Assembly (NCBI RefSeq): GCF_003987495.1
Contig: NZ_NGJU01000021.1
Coordinates: 1 to 63,108, forward strand
Direction: 5' to 3'
Origin: Vagococcus salmoninarum
Lineage (GTDB): Bacteria > Bacillota > Bacilli > Lactobacillales > Vagococcaceae
DNA: 63,108 bases
Positions within the stretch are counted from its first letter, which is position 1. Each line of letters starts with the position of its first letter. Shown in pieces: positions 8,952-20,340 of the stretch. The position numbers and the translations under genes were made by a program. The notes under the pieces were generated by a model. That model was not told where the DNA came from. It ran no database searches and saw only the letters and a list, made by a program, of their open reading frames with translations.

Positions 8952-10508
8952 ATGGGTATTGAATTATTCCTCGGTATCATCATGTTAATTGTCGGTCTCG
9001 GCGTAGGGTTTATTATAGCTAACAATCGTCATCAAAAAGCGATTGACGGTGCTAAAAACTCAGCAACTGGTATTATAGAAGAAGCACAACGAGAAGCTGA
9101 AACCTTGAAAAAGGAAACTTTATTAGAGTCCAAAGAAGAGAATCAGAAGTATCGCCTAGAAATTGAAAGTGAGCTGAAAGAGCGAAGAGATGAAGTAAAA
9201 ATTCAAGAAACTCGTTTATTGCAACGCGAATCTAATATTAATCGTAAAGATGAAACATTAGTCAAACGTGAACACTCACTTGAAGACAAAGAAGAAAAAC
9301 TCGATTCTAAACAACAATTGATTGATGAACGAGAAAAAACCGTCTCAAACTTAATTGAAGAACAACAACAAGAATTAGAAAAAGTCGCTGCCTTATCAAG
9401 GGAGCAAGCCCAAGATATAATTATGACAGCAACTGAAGAAGAATTAACTCATGAAGTTGCCGTAATGGTTAAAGATAGTGAGCGTAAAGTTAAAGAAGAA
9501 GCCGACCGGGTAGCCAAAAATATTTTATCATTAGCGATGCAACGTTGTGCCGCTGATCAAGTATCTGAAGCAACCGTGTCAGTAGTTACTTTACCGAATG
9601 ATGAGATGAAAGGTCGCATTATCGGTCGTGAAGGTCGTAACATTAGAACTTTAGAAACATTAACAGGTATTGATTTGATTATCGATGATACACCTGAAGC
9701 AGTTGTACTTTCGGGATTTGATCCTATTCGTCGGGAAACAGCCCGGATTGCCTTAGAAAAATTAATTCAAGACGGCCGGATTCATCCAGCTCGGATTGAA
9801 GAGATGGTTGACAAAGCTCGTAAAGAAATGGATGAAACGATTCGTGAGTATGGTGAAAATGCTGCTTTTGAAGTTGGCGCCCATACGTTACACCCAGATT
9901 TAATTAAAATTATGGGGCGGATGCGTTTCAGGACAAGTTATGGTCAAAATGTTCTTAATCACTCAATCGAAGTTGCTAAATTAACAGGTGTCTTAGCTGC
10001 TGAGTTAGGTGAAGATGTTGAATTAGCGAAACGTGCCGGTTTCTTACACGATATTGGGAAAGCTCTTGACCGTGAAGTCGAAGGTTCTCATGTGGAGATT
10101 GGAACAGAGTTAGCTAAAAAATACAAAGAACACCCAGTCGTGATTAATGCGATTGCTTCCCATCATGGGGATACTGAAGCAACTTCAGTAATTTCAGTCC
10201 TTGTGGCTGCTGCTGATGCTTTATCAGCTGCTCGTCCTGGTGCGAGAAGTGAATCATTGGAAAACTATATTAAACGTTTAGAACGTCTAGAAGGTATCTC
10301 AAATGACTTCCCAGGTGTTGACTCAAGTTTTGCGATTCAAGCAGGACGTGAAGTTCGGATCATGGTTAAACCAGATGAGATTTCAGATGATGAAGCAACG
10401 ATTTTAGTTCGTAAGATTCGTAAGCGAATTGAAGAAGAGCTGGATTATCCAGGACATATTAAAGTCACAGTTGTTCGAGAAACTCGTTCTGTGGATTATG
10501 CTAAATAG
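8952..10508 (+). CDS. rny: Ribonuclease Y
   Basis: RNase Y is the membrane-tethered endoribonuclease that starts bulk mRNA decay in many Firmicutes. The 518-residue protein has an N-terminal transmembrane helix (about 3-24), a long coiled coil (30-190), a KH domain (about 205-270; [11 protein letters not shown]) and an HD domain (about 330-430; HDIGKA, ASHHGD). The ATG has GGAGGTG upstream. A terminator follows. Confidence 0.98.
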   Translation: MGIELFLGIIMLIVGLGVGFIIANNRHQKAIDGAKNSATGIIEEAQREAETLKKETLLESKEENQKYRLEIESELKERRDEVKIQETRLLQRESNINRKDETLVKREHSLEDKEEKLDSKQQLIDEREKTVSNLIEEQQQELEKVAALSREQAQDIIMTATEEELTHEVAVMVKDSERKVKEEADRVAKNILSLAMQRCAADQVSEATVSVVTLPNDEMKGRIIGREGRNIRTLETLTGIDLIIDDTPEAVVLSGFDPIRRETARIALEKLIQDGRIHPARIEEMVDKARKEMDETIREYGENAAFEVGAHTLHPDLIKIMGRMRFRTSYGQNVLNHSIEVAKLTGVLAAELGEDVELAKRAGFLHDIGKALDREVEGSHVEIGTELAKKYKEHPVVINAIASHHGDTEATSVISVLVAAADALSAARPGARSESLENYIKRLERLEGISNDFPGVDSSFAIQAGREVRIMVKPDEISDDEATILVRKIRKRIEEELDYPGHIKVTVVRETRSVDYAK

Positions 10509-10516
10509 TTAAATAA

Positions 10517-10553
10517 AAACAAGGAAAAGTCAGTTTGACTTTCCTTGTTTTTT
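10517..10553 (+). terminator. rny terminator
   Basis: AACAAGGAAA(A)GTCA paired with TGACTTTCCTTGTT, then T6. Confidence 0.85.
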
Positions 10554-10604
10554 CTGTGAAAATAGCCTTATTAGAGGTTATCAATTTAAAGGAGATGAAT
10601 AAAG

Positions 10605-11111
10605 TTGGATTTAGAAAGAAGTAGCCGACGCTCACAAAACAATCAACCAAAGGGTGGTAAAAAATGGTTACTGGCATTAATTGTCCTGTTGTTATTAGCA
10701 AATACTCTCGGTTTAGGTTTATTAGTTTATCAATCATTAGCAGCACCGAAAGCGGCCAGTCATGAAAATGAACGATTGACGAAAATCGAAGAACAACTTG
10801 AAAAGATTGTTTTAGATAATCAAGAATCAACACCGAGTCAAGAAGTTAAAGAAAGATCAACTGAAACAAGTCAATCAGACCAAGTAACGGAGTCTTCAGA
10901 GCAAAATCAAGTTCTAGCCTCAAGTCAACCAGAGACAAGTGAAGGAACAGAAACTAGCATGGAAGCTCCTAAAACCCACATCGTTGAAGATGGGGATAGC
11001 TTATCTGTCTTAGCTACGAGATATCATGTGACTTACGAAGACTTGTTAAAATTAAATAATTTAACGAATAATATTATCGTGATTGGTCAAGAATTGATTA
11101 TTAGCGAATAA
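10605..11111 (+). CDS. Membrane-anchored LysM-domain protein
   Basis: 168 residues. A short basic cytoplasmic end is followed by one transmembrane helix (about 20-45), then a short coiled segment, a Ser/Thr/Glu-rich spacer (about 75-125) and a C-terminal LysM (about 125-168; HIVEDGDSLSVLATRYHVTY) expected to bind peptidoglycan outside the membrane. The start is TTG with AAAGGAGATG upstream. It probably shares a transcript with the CPBP gene 16 bases downstream. No catalytic domain is present. Specific role unknown. Confidence 0.8.
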   Translation: MDLERSSRRSQNNQPKGGKKWLLALIVLLLLANTLGLGLLVYQSLAAPKAASHENERLTKIEEQLEKIVLDNQESTPSQEVKERSTETSQSDQVTESSEQNQVLASSQPETSEGTETSMEAPKTHIVEDGDSLSVLATRYHVTYEDLLKLNNLTNNIIVIGQELIISE

Positions 11112-11127
11112 GAAAGTGGTGACTGAT

Positions 11128-11769
11128 GTGAATAAATTATGGTCGATCATTAAAAGTGTCTTAATCATTATTGGACTCTTTCTACTATACAATATACCTA
11201 GTTTTTTTCTAGCTTTGGAGCAGCCAGTACTCTTATGGGGGAGTGGTATAGTAATCATCGGACTGCTAATCTGGGTAGCAATCAAGTCAGGCTATTTTAA
11301 TTCCCGAGCAAAACTGTTAACTAGTTATAATTTAAAGTGGGTTTTAGGAGCTTTTGTAGCTGGCCGTTTTGTAGCTGTGATTTTCACTTTATTAATGGGT
11401 GAAGCCTCTAAAAACGATATTGCCATTCAAGAGATGACTAAGAACTTACCGATTGGCAGCTTGTTCATGTTATTGTGTTTACTAGCACCAATTGGGGAAG
11501 AAATTATTTTTAGAGGAGCGATTTTAAATAGTATCAGCCCCCTTAAAGATAACCCAACACAAGTCCGTCAGTTAATGGGATTGCTCGTTAGCTCTTTATT
11601 GTTTAGTAGCGTCCATTTATCAAGTAATGTGATGGGCTTTCTCATGTATGCTTCTTTAGGAGCTTTGATGGGTCTAGTCTACTTAAAAACGAAACGACTG
11701 GAATGTGCCATAGCTGTCCACTTTTTAAACAATTTTTTACCATTTCTCTTTTTAGCTTTAAATAATTAA
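11128..11769 (+). CDS. CPBP-family intramembrane metalloprotease
   Basis: 213 residues with about six to eight hydrophobic segments. The CPBP/Abi motifs are present: EEIIFRG (motif 1, about residues 127-133), SSVHL (motif 2) and HFLNN (motif 3). The family covers CAAX-prenyl-protease-like enzymes; in lactic acid bacteria many are linked to bacteriocin self-immunity, but no bacteriocin gene is seen nearby. I prefer the GTG at 11128, which has GTGGTGA six bases upstream; GTG at 11116 is the longer alternative. Confidence 0.82.
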   Translation: MNKLWSIIKSVLIIIGLFLLYNIPSFFLALEQPVLLWGSGIVIIGLLIWVAIKSGYFNSRAKLLTSYNLKWVLGAFVAGRFVAVIFTLLMGEASKNDIAIQEMTKNLPIGSLFMLLCLLAPIGEEIIFRGAILNSISPLKDNPTQVRQLMGLLVSSLLFSSVHLSSNVMGFLMYASLGALMGLVYLKTKRLECAIAVHFLNNFLPFLFLALNN

Positions 11770-11825
11770 AAAACGTCAACCGGTCAGCTTCCTAGAGTTA
11801 GGAAGGAACGGTTGACGTTTTTTTT
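11768..11825. terminator. Bidirectional terminator between convergent genes
   Basis: Long stem AAAAAACGTCAACCG / CGGTTGACGTTTTTT enclosing a second small stem (TTCCT / AGGAA). A-run on one side and T-run on the other, so it serves both convergent genes. Confidence 0.9.
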
Positions 11826-14055
11826 AGTCTAATTTGAATAAATAAATTTTTGAATAAGGCGTATTTGACTTGATGTTACTAATTTTATTTGCTGGGTAAG
11901 AAGAGTGCCAAAATTTATTTTCAGAAGGGCTATTTCCCCAGAAATAACCTAAGTGACAGTCAGCATTTGGTTTTGAGCGATCCGCTTCAAAGTAAATGAT
12001 GTCACCTTTTTTAGCTTCACCACTTTTTAGTAAAGCGTTAACTGAGGAGAAGGTTTCGTAGCGGGTATTCGCTAAGAGAACATCACGGACACGGTAGCCA
12101 TCTGCTAGGCCAGCCCACCCTTTTGAAAGTTGAGGGGCTTTGTTAAAGTTACCACCGGAGCGTTTAATGACAACTGTCACAAAGCCGGTACAGTTCATGC
12201 CAGCCCCATATTTATTAGGTGCACCATTTGGACTCATTGAACGAGCGGCATCTGGGGAATCTAACAGACTACGATAACGGGTGCCTTGGTAGAAACGGTC
12301 TTTTTCATGACGAGTCAGTTCTTTAAGGACTTTAGCCCGAGTCGTATTGAAGAAAGCGGCAGTACCAGGTTTAACTTTGACAGCCTTACTATTTAGATAA
12401 CCAATCCAACCGCCATTTTTATTGTAAATAGAATAATAAGTCGACCCATTATAATGACGGTAGTGGCCTTTGACACGATAGGATTTATTACGCATGTTTT
12501 TTGTGGTTGTCTTTTTTTGACCATTAAAATTTCGCCAAACATCATAGTTGCCTTTGGTGACAAGGACTTCTTTGTCTAAAGGTAACCAAATCCCTTGGGG
12601 CCCGGGAGCTGCTTTCGAGTCTCGCCCATTTAAGTAACCTAGCCAGTTGCCTTTTTGATTGTAAAGGGAATAATAAGTCGAGCCGTTGGCATGGAGGTAC
12701 TTGCCTTTCGCTAAGAATGTTTGTTGGTAAAAGTTACTATTTTTGTGGCGTGGTTGCCAGCTGAAATTGCCCCAAAGGGTATATTTTTTAGTTGTAATCG
12801 TGATGTACTTATCATAAGGGAGATAAGAGCCTTGTAGATTATTTGTTAACTTACCAGCTTTACCATTAATATAGCCTAACCAACGCCCAGCTTGATTATA
12901 AATGGAGTAATAAGATGTTCCACTGTAATGATGGTAAACCCCTTTAGCTAAGTAAGTATGATTGACGAGTTGTTTGCCACTCAGTTTACTTGCCCCATCA
13001 AAGTTGCTCCAAGAGTTGAAGGACTTGCTAGTAATCGTGAGATATTTTCCAGAAGCTTGGTACCGACCTTGGGGGTCATTTGAAAGCAGACCAGAACGAC
13101 TATCGATATAGCCTTGCCATTGCCCTTTATTATTATAAAGGGAGTAATAGCTAAGACCATTGGCGTGATGGTATACCCCTTTAGCTAAAAAAGTCTTATT
13201 GATTACAGAACTATTAGCTAATTTTACTTTCCAAGCAAAGTTACTATAGGTGCCGTAATTTTTACTAGTAATCGTAACGTATTTGCCTAAAGCTTGATAA
13301 GCACCTTGAGGGCCAGTTGCTTCTGTCGCGTCACTTCGATCGAGATAGCCTAATAATTGTTGCTTATCATTATGTAAAGCTAAGTATTCTTTACCATTGA
13401 CATGAATGTAGCGTTCTTTGGCAAAATAAGTTTTACCATAAGCGACAGTAGCGTTAGTTGCAATCGTGCCCTTTAAGTCACTGTAAAGAACAAATTTTTT
13501 GTTGAGAATTGTGACGTATTTCTCGTAAGCAATGGCTTCCCCTTGAGGGTTGTCACTTAAAGCAATTGCGTTACTAGCAACGTAGCCTAAAAACTGCTCC
13601 TTGCTTGTGTAAAGGGCGTAATAACGTTGGCCCTGACTGTCAAGGATGTAGTGTTTCGTTATCAAAGTTTGATTAACTAGTTCTTTCGTTGTCCCACTTT
13701 GTTCTTCGTTAACGACTTGCCATAAAGGATCATTGTCATGGAGAACACGTCCATATTGATGAGGTTCCAACTTGATTTCAGTTAAAGTGAGGGTGTCAGT
13801 CAGAGACTCCTCAACTGTCGAGTCGACGGTACTTTCCCTGGACCCTTCCGTAGTACTATTTTGATCTGTTGTTGCTTCTAAAGAAGTTTCACTAGAAACC
13901 TCTGTTTCTGCTAATGACTGACTTGTAGAAACTAGTTCGCTATTCTCACTGTCTTGATTAATTCCGCTACTATCTTCTGTGGCACTAACCATTGTGCCAA
14001 AGCTCATTAGTAAAAGAGTACTAATACTAAATAAACTAACCCAACCCTTTTTCAT
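11824..14055 (-). CDS. Secreted cysteine peptidase/amidase with six GW/SH3-like repeats
   Basis: 743 residues. A signal peptide (about 1-25, VSA-TE) is followed by a Ser/Thr/Glu-rich segment (26-95) and six repeats of about 80 residues (about 95-570) with the pattern KYVTITSK...YYSLYN..G.WLGY, typical of GW/SH3-like modules that hold autolysins on teichoic acids. The C-terminal region (about 580-743) resembles an NlpC/P60- or CHAP-type peptidase: candidate cysteine in MNCTGFV, candidate histidine in DCHLGYFWG, and KKGDIIYFEAD. It probably cleaves peptidoglycan. It lies alone on the minus strand, inside the otherwise conserved rny-ymdB interval, so it is probably a lineage-specific insertion. 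Confidence 0.8.
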   Translation of the reverse strand: MKKGWVSLFSISTLLLMSFGTMVSATEDSSGINQDSENSELVSTSQSLAETEVSSETSLEATTDQNSTTEGSRESTVDSTVEESLTDTLTLTEIKLEPHQYGRVLHDNDPLWQVVNEEQSGTTKELVNQTLITKHYILDSQGQRYYALYTSKEQFLGYVASNAIALSDNPQGEAIAYEKYVTILNKKFVLYSDLKGTIATNATVAYGKTYFAKERYIHVNGKEYLALHNDKQQLLGYLDRSDATEATGPQGAYQALGKYVTITSKNYGTYSNFAWKVKLANSSVINKTFLAKGVYHHANGLSYYSLYNNKGQWQGYIDSRSGLLSNDPQGRYQASGKYLTITSKSFNSWSNFDGASKLSGKQLVNHTYLAKGVYHHYSGTSYYSIYNQAGRWLGYINGKAGKLTNNLQGSYLPYDKYITITTKKYTLWGNFSWQPRHKNSNFYQQTFLAKGKYLHANGSTYYSLYNQKGNWLGYLNGRDSKAAPGPQGIWLPLDKEVLVTKGNYDVWRNFNGQKKTTTKNMRNKSYRVKGHYRHYNGSTYYSIYNKNGGWIGYLNSKAVKVKPGTAAFFNTTRAKVLKELTRHEKDRFYQGTRYRSLLDSPDAARSMSPNGAPNKYGAGMNCTGFVTVVIKRSGGNFNKAPQLSKGWAGLADGYRVRDVLLANTRYETFSSVNALLKSGEAKKGDIIYFEADRSKPNADCHLGYFWGNSPSENKFWHSSYPANKISNIKSNTPYSKIYLFKLD

Positions 14056-14279
14056 TGTCTCACTCCTAATTATCTCTGTATAAAAACACCGTTTTATATA
14101 ACTCTATTTTAACCTAGAAAAGGCTATTGGGATAGTCATAAAGCTGACAAAAAGAACAAAATTTAATTAACTGCCACAGTAAATCCCCTTTCGATAAGAG
14201 AAGAGATTGAGATTCCTTTCATTTGGAGCTAAATATTGTTAAAATAGATAGAGATATTATAAGAGAAGAGGAAGTAATG

Positions 14280-15080
14280 ATGCGTTTATTGTTTGTAGGA
14301 GATGTTGTCGGCTCTTTAGGTCGCGACACAGTCAGTGAGTATTTACCAAAATTAAAGAAAAAATTCCGTCCTCAAGTGACGATTTTAAATGGCGAAAATG
14401 CCGCCGCCGGTCGAGGAATTACCGAAAAAATATATAAAAAATTTTTACAAGACGGCGTCGATGTTGTGACTCTAGGCAATCATACGTGGGATAATCGCGA
14501 TATTTTTGAGTTTATTGACGAGGCTAAAAAAATGATTCGCCCAGCCAACTTTCCAGCCGATAGTACACCAGGCAAGGGGATTGTCTATGTTAAAGTCAAT
14601 CAAGTTGAATTAGCAGTTATCAACTTACAAGGTCGGACCTTTATGACACCCATTGATGATCCCTTTAAAATCATTGATGAGTTAGTGGCAGAAGCGCAAC
14701 AAAGAACGCCTTTAATTTTCGTTGATTTCCACGCGGAAACAACGAGTGAAAAGCAAGCCATGGGTTGGTTTTTAGATGGTCGTGTCTCAGCGGTAGTTGG
14801 GACCCACACCCATGTCCAAACCAATGATGCCCATATTTTACCAGGAGGCACAGCTTACTTAACAGATGTTGGTATGACTGGCCCTTATGACGGTATTTTA
14901 GGTATGAAACGGGAAGCTGTGATTGAAAAATTCCGGACAGCTTTACCTCACCGTTTTGAAGTTGTCGAAAAAGGTCGGACGAACTTGTCTTACTGTGTGA
15001 TTGAATTAGACGACACTGACGGCAGTGCTAAAAAAATTGAGATTGGCCAAATAAATGAAGATACTCCTTTTAGAGATTAA
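14280..15080 (+). CDS. ymdB: YmdB-type metallophosphodiesterase
   Basis: 266 residues starting MRLLFVGDVVGSLGRD, the first metal-binding motif. Further motifs are NGENAAAGRG, LGNHTWDN and GTHTHVQTND. YmdB hydrolyses 2',3'-cAMP and, in Bacillus, affects biofilm and motility and interacts with RNase Y, which is encoded just upstream here. ATG 14280 is five bases from AGAGGAAG. An adjacent ATG at 14277 and a longer frame without a ribosome binding site are alternatives. Confidence 0.93.
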   Translation: MRLLFVGDVVGSLGRDTVSEYLPKLKKKFRPQVTILNGENAAAGRGITEKIYKKFLQDGVDVVTLGNHTWDNRDIFEFIDEAKKMIRPANFPADSTPGKGIVYVKVNQVELAVINLQGRTFMTPIDDPFKIIDELVAEAQQRTPLIFVDFHAETTSEKQAMGWFLDGRVSAVVGTHTHVQTNDAHILPGGTAYLTDVGMTGPYDGILGMKREAVIEKFRTALPHRFEVVEKGRTNLSYCVIELDDTDGSAKKIEIGQINEDTPFRD

Positions 15081-15107
15081 TTAAAAAGGGAAAAGTAGGT
15101 GAGCTGA

Positions 15108-15533
15108 ATGATAAGAAGTGGTGAAGAGTTTAAAATGGAAGATGATGTTCGCCTAACTTTAGATCGCTTGTTAAAATTACTAGATGATAGTGATGTGATT
15201 CAAGCTTATAAGCAAATCGAAGAACGGGTGACCGACCATCCTAAATTATATGCCATGACGGAAGAAATTAAAGCGATTCAAAAAGAGGCAGTTAAATGTG
15301 CCCATTACGGCAAGCCAGAAGCTGAAAAACAAGCTATTAAGCGGGCGGATCAATTAACTCAGGCCTTTGACGAAGAACCATTAGTCATCCGTTACCGGGA
15401 AAAATTAATTGAAGCCAATGATTTATTGCAACACATTACGAGTCTGTTAGAGCGAACCGTGAATGTCAAACTAGAACTAGCTTACGAGGACCTTTTTAAA
15501 CAGCCCTCAACTGAAACTCAGGAACCAACATAA
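15108..15533 (+). CDS. ricA: YlbF/YmcA (RicA)-family protein
   Basis: This 141-residue all-helical protein of the YlbF/YmcA family (DVIQAYKQIEERVTDHPKLY...IQKEAVKCAHYGKPEA) lies directly before mutS, the usual place of RicA/YmcA. In Bacillus RicA works with RicF and RicT to steer RNase Y cleavage; here rny is in the same cluster. The start ATG has AGGTGA five bases upstream. A second in-frame ATG (MEDDVRL) also has a fair ribosome binding site. Confidence 0.8.
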   Translation: MIRSGEEFKMEDDVRLTLDRLLKLLDDSDVIQAYKQIEERVTDHPKLYAMTEEIKAIQKEAVKCAHYGKPEAEKQAIKRADQLTQAFDEEPLVIRYREKLIEANDLLQHITSLLERTVNVKLELAYEDLFKQPSTETQEPT

Positions 15534-15548
15534 GGAAGTGAACAAAAC

Positions 15549-18125
15549 GTGCCCCAAAAAACCAAACATACGCCAATGATGGAACAGTATTTCCAAATAA
15601 AAGCCGGCTACGAAGATGCCTTTGTCTTTTATCGTCTAGGCGATTTTTATGAAATGTTCTACGAAGATGCGATCAAAGCCTCACAAATTTTAGAATTAAC
15701 GTTAACAAGTCGTAACCGGAATGCCGATGATCCGATTCCAATGTGTGGGATTCCCCATCATGCTGCTCGTAGCTATATCGATACGTTGATTGAGCAAGGC
15801 TACAAAGTTGCTCTCTGTGAACAAGTGGAAGATCCTAAAACGACGAAAGGCATGGTTAAGCGAGAAGTTGTTCAATTAATTACTCCAGGAACAGTCATGG
15901 AGACAAAAGGTCTCAGTGCTAAAGAAAATAACTACTTAACAGCGATTGTCTTTCAAGAACCAAGTCAAACATACGGCTTTGCTTACATCGACTTAAGTAC
16001 AGGTGAATTAAAAGTCACTACGTTACTAGATGAAGAAAGTGTCTTAAATGAAGCCTCAAGTCTGCAAACGAAGGAACTTGTCTTAGGCAGTGACATCCCT
16101 GAAAGCTTGCGCCAAAAATTAAGTCAACGGTTAGAAATTCTCTTTTCAACCCAAGGGGAAGTGGCTCACAATTCCGAGTTAAACTTTCTCGCTAGTGACT
16201 TAACTGAAGCAATCGAATTAGCAGTAGTCCAAAAGCTATTAGCTTATTTAAGTGTCACCCAAAAACGTAGCTTATCTCATATTCAACAAGCGACACGTTA
16301 TGAGCCGACTCATTATTTGAAAATGGACCATAACTCAAAGTTCAACTTAGAGTTAGTTCAATCGATTCGGACGGGGAAAAAGCAAGGAACTTTGCTTTGG
16401 TTGTTAGATGAAACGAAAACGGCTATGGGTGGCCGTCTCGTCAAACAATGGTTAGACCGTCCCTTAATTCAAGAAAAAGCCATTATTCAACGGCAAGAAA
16501 TGGTTCAAAGTTTATTAGATGCCTTTTTCGAGCGTGGTGACTTACAACAAGCCATGACGAAAGTCTATGACTTAGAACGTCTCGCTGGTCGAGTGGCCTT
16601 TGGTAGCGTCAATGGTCGAGACATGATTCAATTAAAAACATCTTTAGAACAAATTCCTCAGATTCGTCAGTTAATTGAAGGGATTAACCAAGGTCAGTGG
16701 CAAGACTTGTTACTTGCCTTAGATCCTGTTCAAGATGTAGTTGATGTGATTAATCACGCAATTTTAGAAGATGCCCCTCTGACAATTACGGAAGGTGGCG
16801 TGATTCGTGATGGCTATAACGAGCAATTAGATACTTACCGCGAAGCCATGACTCATGGCAAACAATGGATTGCGGAGTTAGAAAGCAAAGAACGGCAAGC
16901 CACTGGTATTAAAAATCTAAAAATTGGTTTTAACCGGGTCTTTGGCTATTACATTGAAGTCACGAAAGGTCAGTTAGCTAACGTGCCAGAAGGTCGTTAT
17001 GATCGCAAACAAACTTTAACCAATGCGGAGCGTTTCATTACGCCAGAGCTGAAAGAAACGGAAACGTTAATCTTAGAAGCGGAAGAGAAATCCCAAGACT
17101 TAGAGTACCAACTCTTTTTAGAAGTCCGAGAAGTCATTAAAGGTGCCATCGGCCGCTTACAAAAGCTAGCGAAAGCAGTGGCCGCAATCGACGTCTTACA
17201 AAGCTTCGCTACCGTCAGTGAAAAATACCAATACGTTCGACCAGTCTTAAAAGCTGGGGAACATAATTTACAATTATTAGAAGGTCGTCACCCAGTTGTC
17301 GAAAAGGTGATGGGTCATCAAGAGTATGTCCCAAATAGTGTTAAAATGGATCAACAAACGGGAATGTTACTAATAACTGGACCGAACATGTCGGGTAAAA
17401 GTACGTACATGCGCCAATTAGCCTTAACGGTCATTATGGCTCAAATGGGGTGTTTTGTCCCAGCTGAGTCAGCAGAAATGCCGATTTTTGACCAAATCTT
17501 TACTCGAATCGGGGCCTCAGATGATTTAATCTCCGGTCAAAGTACGTTCATGGTAGAAATGATGGAAGCGAACGAAGCTCTCCGCCATGCCACGCCAAAT
17601 AGTTTAATTCTCTTTGATGAAATCGGTCGGGGAACCGCGACTTATGACGGTATGGCTTTAGCCCAAGGAATTATCGAGTACATTCATGAAAAAGTTAAAG
17701 CGAAAACCTTATTCTCCACCCATTACCATGAGTTAACGGATCTAGAAGGCAGTTTAGAGAATCTCGTTAACGTCCATGTTGGCGCCATTGAAAAAGATGG
17801 GGAAGTAGTCTTCTTACATAAGATGATGACTGGACCAGCGGACAAAAGTTATGGGATTCACGTGGCGAAACTAGCCGGCCTCCCTTTAGCCCTGTTAGAA
17901 CGCTCATCAACTATTCTCGCTTCGTTGGAAGCAGGACATTCTACAACGAGTTTACAAACTGAGACACCAGTACCAGTAGTAGCTGAGTCTGGACAATTGT
18001 CACTCTTTTCCGAAGTTTCCACAGAAGAATTAAGTGTGATTGCTACTGTTAAAGGCTTTAATTTATTAGATATGACACCAATGGAGGCTTTAAATGCCTT
18101 ACATGAGTTGCAAAAAAGAATTTAA
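15549..18125 (+). CDS. mutS: DNA mismatch repair protein MutS
   Basis: MutS recognises mismatches and recruits MutL. The 858-residue protein has the mismatch-binding FYEMF motif near residue 35 ([16 protein letters not shown]), connector, lever and clamp domains, and the ATPase with Walker [10 protein letters not shown] (about 615), Walker [12 protein letters not shown] and STHYHEL. The GTG start has AAGGAAGTG upstream. Cotranscribed with mutL 35 bases downstream. Confidence 0.99.
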   Translation: MPQKTKHTPMMEQYFQIKAGYEDAFVFYRLGDFYEMFYEDAIKASQILELTLTSRNRNADDPIPMCGIPHHAARSYIDTLIEQGYKVALCEQVEDPKTTKGMVKREVVQLITPGTVMETKGLSAKENNYLTAIVFQEPSQTYGFAYIDLSTGELKVTTLLDEESVLNEASSLQTKELVLGSDIPESLRQKLSQRLEILFSTQGEVAHNSELNFLASDLTEAIELAVVQKLLAYLSVTQKRSLSHIQQATRYEPTHYLKMDHNSKFNLELVQSIRTGKKQGTLLWLLDETKTAMGGRLVKQWLDRPLIQEKAIIQRQEMVQSLLDAFFERGDLQQAMTKVYDLERLAGRVAFGSVNGRDMIQLKTSLEQIPQIRQLIEGINQGQWQDLLLALDPVQDVVDVINHAILEDAPLTITEGGVIRDGYNEQLDTYREAMTHGKQWIAELESKERQATGIKNLKIGFNRVFGYYIEVTKGQLANVPEGRYDRKQTLTNAERFITPELKETETLILEAEEKSQDLEYQLFLEVREVIKGAIGRLQKLAKAVAAIDVLQSFATVSEKYQYVRPVLKAGEHNLQLLEGRHPVVEKVMGHQEYVPNSVKMDQQTGMLLITGPNMSGKSTYMRQLALTVIMAQMGCFVPAESAEMPIFDQIFTRIGASDDLISGQSTFMVEMMEANEALRHATPNSLILFDEIGRGTATYDGMALAQGIIEYIHEKVKAKTLFSTHYHELTDLEGSLENLVNVHVGAIEKDGEVVFLHKMMTGPADKSYGIHVAKLAGLPLALLERSSTILASLEAGHSTTSLQTETPVPVVAESGQLSLFSEVSTEELSVIATVKGFNLLDMTPMEALNALHELQKRI

Positions 18126-18160
18126 ATGTGAGACACAAGACGTGAAAGGAGGTCCAATCA

Positions 18161-20134
18161 ATGGGACGAATTCAAGAACTTTCAGAAATGTTAGCGAACC
18201 AAATTGCCGCAGGAGAAGTCGTTGAACGGCCAGCTTCCGTTGTTAAAGAGTTAGTTGAAAATGCCATCGATGCCAATAGTACGCAAATAGATATTTATTT
18301 AGAGGAAGCTGGTTTACGAAAAATTCAAGTCATCGATAACGGTGACGGGATTGAAAATGAAGATGTACTCAACGCCTTTAAACGACATGCCACTAGTAAA
18401 ATTCATACTCGTGACGATTTATTCCGGATTCGGACCTTAGGTTTTCGGGGTGAAGCTTTGCCAAGTATTGCTTCAGTCTCGGAACTGACGATTGAAACAT
18501 CGACTGGTCAAGAAGCTGGCCGGTGGTTAAAACTAGCTGGGGGCAAAGTCTTAGAAGATAAGCCAGGCGCAATTCGTAAAGGGACCAAGTTAACCGTTGA
18601 AAATCTCTTTTTCAACACCCCAGCCCGTTTAAAATATGTTAAAACCTTACAGACCGAACTAGCTAATGTGGGCGATATTATTAATCGCTTAGCTATGAGT
18701 CATCCAAATGTGGCTTTTCGTTTAATTCATGATGGCAATAAGATGTTAACGACTACAGGGAATGGGGACATTAAACAGACAATTGCTGGTATTTATGGTG
18801 TGGCGACAGCGAAGAAAATGTTGAAAATCGCTAAAAGCGACTTAGACTTTCAGATTAGTGGCTATGTCTCTTTACCAGAATTGACTCGGGCAAGTCGTAA
18901 CTACTTGTCGATCATCATCAATGGTCGCTACATTCGTAACTTTGCGATAAATAAAGCGATTGTTGAAGGCTATGGCTCTAAATTAATGATTGGCCGTTTT
19001 CCTTTAGCCGTTATTCAAATCGAGATGGACCCGTTACTCGTAGATGTTAACGTCCATCCAACGAAACAAGAAGTTCGCTTAAGTAAAGAAAAAGAATTAA
19101 TGGCCTTAATTTCCGCCAGTATTCGTGATGTCCTGATGGAGCAACAATTAATCCCTAGTGCCGGGTCAGACTTAGGGGCGAATTTAGCCTTAAAAAAAGA
19201 ACCGAAGTTTCCTCAACTAGAAATCCCCCTAGCTGAGAGTCACGACACACTAGTAGCGCCTAAGCCCCAAAGAAGTCCAGCTGAACAACAACGACTGAAC
19301 CAAGGTCGGGGACTAGCTTACAACGCCGCTGAAGGCCGTTTTTATGTGCCGGAAACGCAGACTAGTGAGGTTGGCAAATCGGAACCTACGGCGGTAGCAG
19401 AAACGGTTAAAGACTTACCAGTCCAAGACAGTTCAATCAAAGAGTTAAGTCAGATTGAGGATAGTAAATTTGAGTTTCCTTTTGGTGAAGATGAGCCAGT
19501 CGCCGAAGCTGAAGTCTTGCCAGAGCCAAGTTCAAGTCAAGCTGGTTTTCCTGACTTAGCTTATTTTGGGCAAATGCATGGCACTTATTTATTTGCTCAA
19601 AGCGCCCAAGGGTTATATATCGTGGATCAACATGCTGCCCAAGAGCGAATCAAATATGAATACTTCCGAGAAAAAATCGGCGAAGTTGGGACGGACTTAC
19701 AAGAATTACTCGTCCCAATCGTGCTGGATTACCCTCAAACTGATGTTTTAAAAATTGAAGAATACCGGGAGAATTTAAAAGATGTGGGAATTCATTTAGA
19801 AAACTTCGGTCAAAATAGTTATTTAGTCAGGTCTCATCCCACATGGTACACTGCTGGCAAAGAAGAAACCATTATTCGTGAGATGATTGATTTAGTCTTA
19901 CAAACTGGCGATGTCAGTGTCGCTAAATTTCGGGAAGATACCGCTATTATGATGAGTTGTAAACAATCGATTAAAGCCAATCATCATTTAAATGAAAGCC
20001 AAGCCCGGATTTTATTAGAAGATTTAAGTAAGTGCGACAATCCCTATAACTGTCCTCACGGTCGCCCAGTCTTAATTCATTTTGATAATAAAGACATGGA
20101 AAAAATGTTTAAACGGATTCAAGATTCCCATTAA
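18161..20134 (+). CDS. mutL: DNA mismatch repair protein MutL
   Basis: 657 residues. The GHKL ATPase has intact motifs [15 protein letters not shown] and GFRGEAL in the first 105 residues. A central acidic linker (about 345-455) follows, and the C-terminal dimerisation/endonuclease domain includes QHAAQERI and CPHGRP, which are metal-site motifs of endonuclease-type MutL. The ATG has AAAGGAGG upstream. Strong terminator downstream. Confidence 0.98.
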   Translation: MGRIQELSEMLANQIAAGEVVERPASVVKELVENAIDANSTQIDIYLEEAGLRKIQVIDNGDGIENEDVLNAFKRHATSKIHTRDDLFRIRTLGFRGEALPSIASVSELTIETSTGQEAGRWLKLAGGKVLEDKPGAIRKGTKLTVENLFFNTPARLKYVKTLQTELANVGDIINRLAMSHPNVAFRLIHDGNKMLTTTGNGDIKQTIAGIYGVATAKKMLKIAKSDLDFQISGYVSLPELTRASRNYLSIIINGRYIRNFAINKAIVEGYGSKLMIGRFPLAVIQIEMDPLLVDVNVHPTKQEVRLSKEKELMALISASIRDVLMEQQLIPSAGSDLGANLALKKEPKFPQLEIPLAESHDTLVAPKPQRSPAEQQRLNQGRGLAYNAAEGRFYVPETQTSEVGKSEPTAVAETVKDLPVQDSSIKELSQIEDSKFEFPFGEDEPVAEAEVLPEPSSSQAGFPDLAYFGQMHGTYLFAQSAQGLYIVDQHAAQERIKYEYFREKIGEVGTDLQELLVPIVLDYPQTDVLKIEEYRENLKDVGIHLENFGQNSYLVRSHPTWYTAGKEETIIREMIDLVLQTGDVSVAKFREDTAIMMSCKQSIKANHHLNESQARILLEDLSKCDNPYNCPHGRPVLIHFDNKDMEKMFKRIQDSH

Positions 20135-20165
20135 AAAGTCAGAACATAAATAAAAAAACGCGATT

Positions 20166-20218
20166 AAACACTTTCTTAATCTTCGATGACTATCGGAAAC
20201 TAAGAAGGTGTTTTTTTT
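20166..20218 (+). terminator. mutSL terminator
   Basis: AAACACTTTCTTA paired with TAAGAAGGTGTTT around a GATTAT-type inner loop, then T8. Confidence 0.8.
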
Positions 20219-20340
20219 GTATTAGAGGGAAGCCCTCGAAAGGACTCATCCCTAAGTGAAGGATAAAGTTATACTCTAACATGACATTAACTCTGGATTT
20301 TTGTATAATAAAAAAATGTTATGTTTTAAGGGGAAATTAA

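Noticed and set aside
11128-11769. CPBP protease as a bacteriocin immunity gene
   Set aside because: No bacteriocin precursor or transporter is nearby; family membership alone is not evidence.
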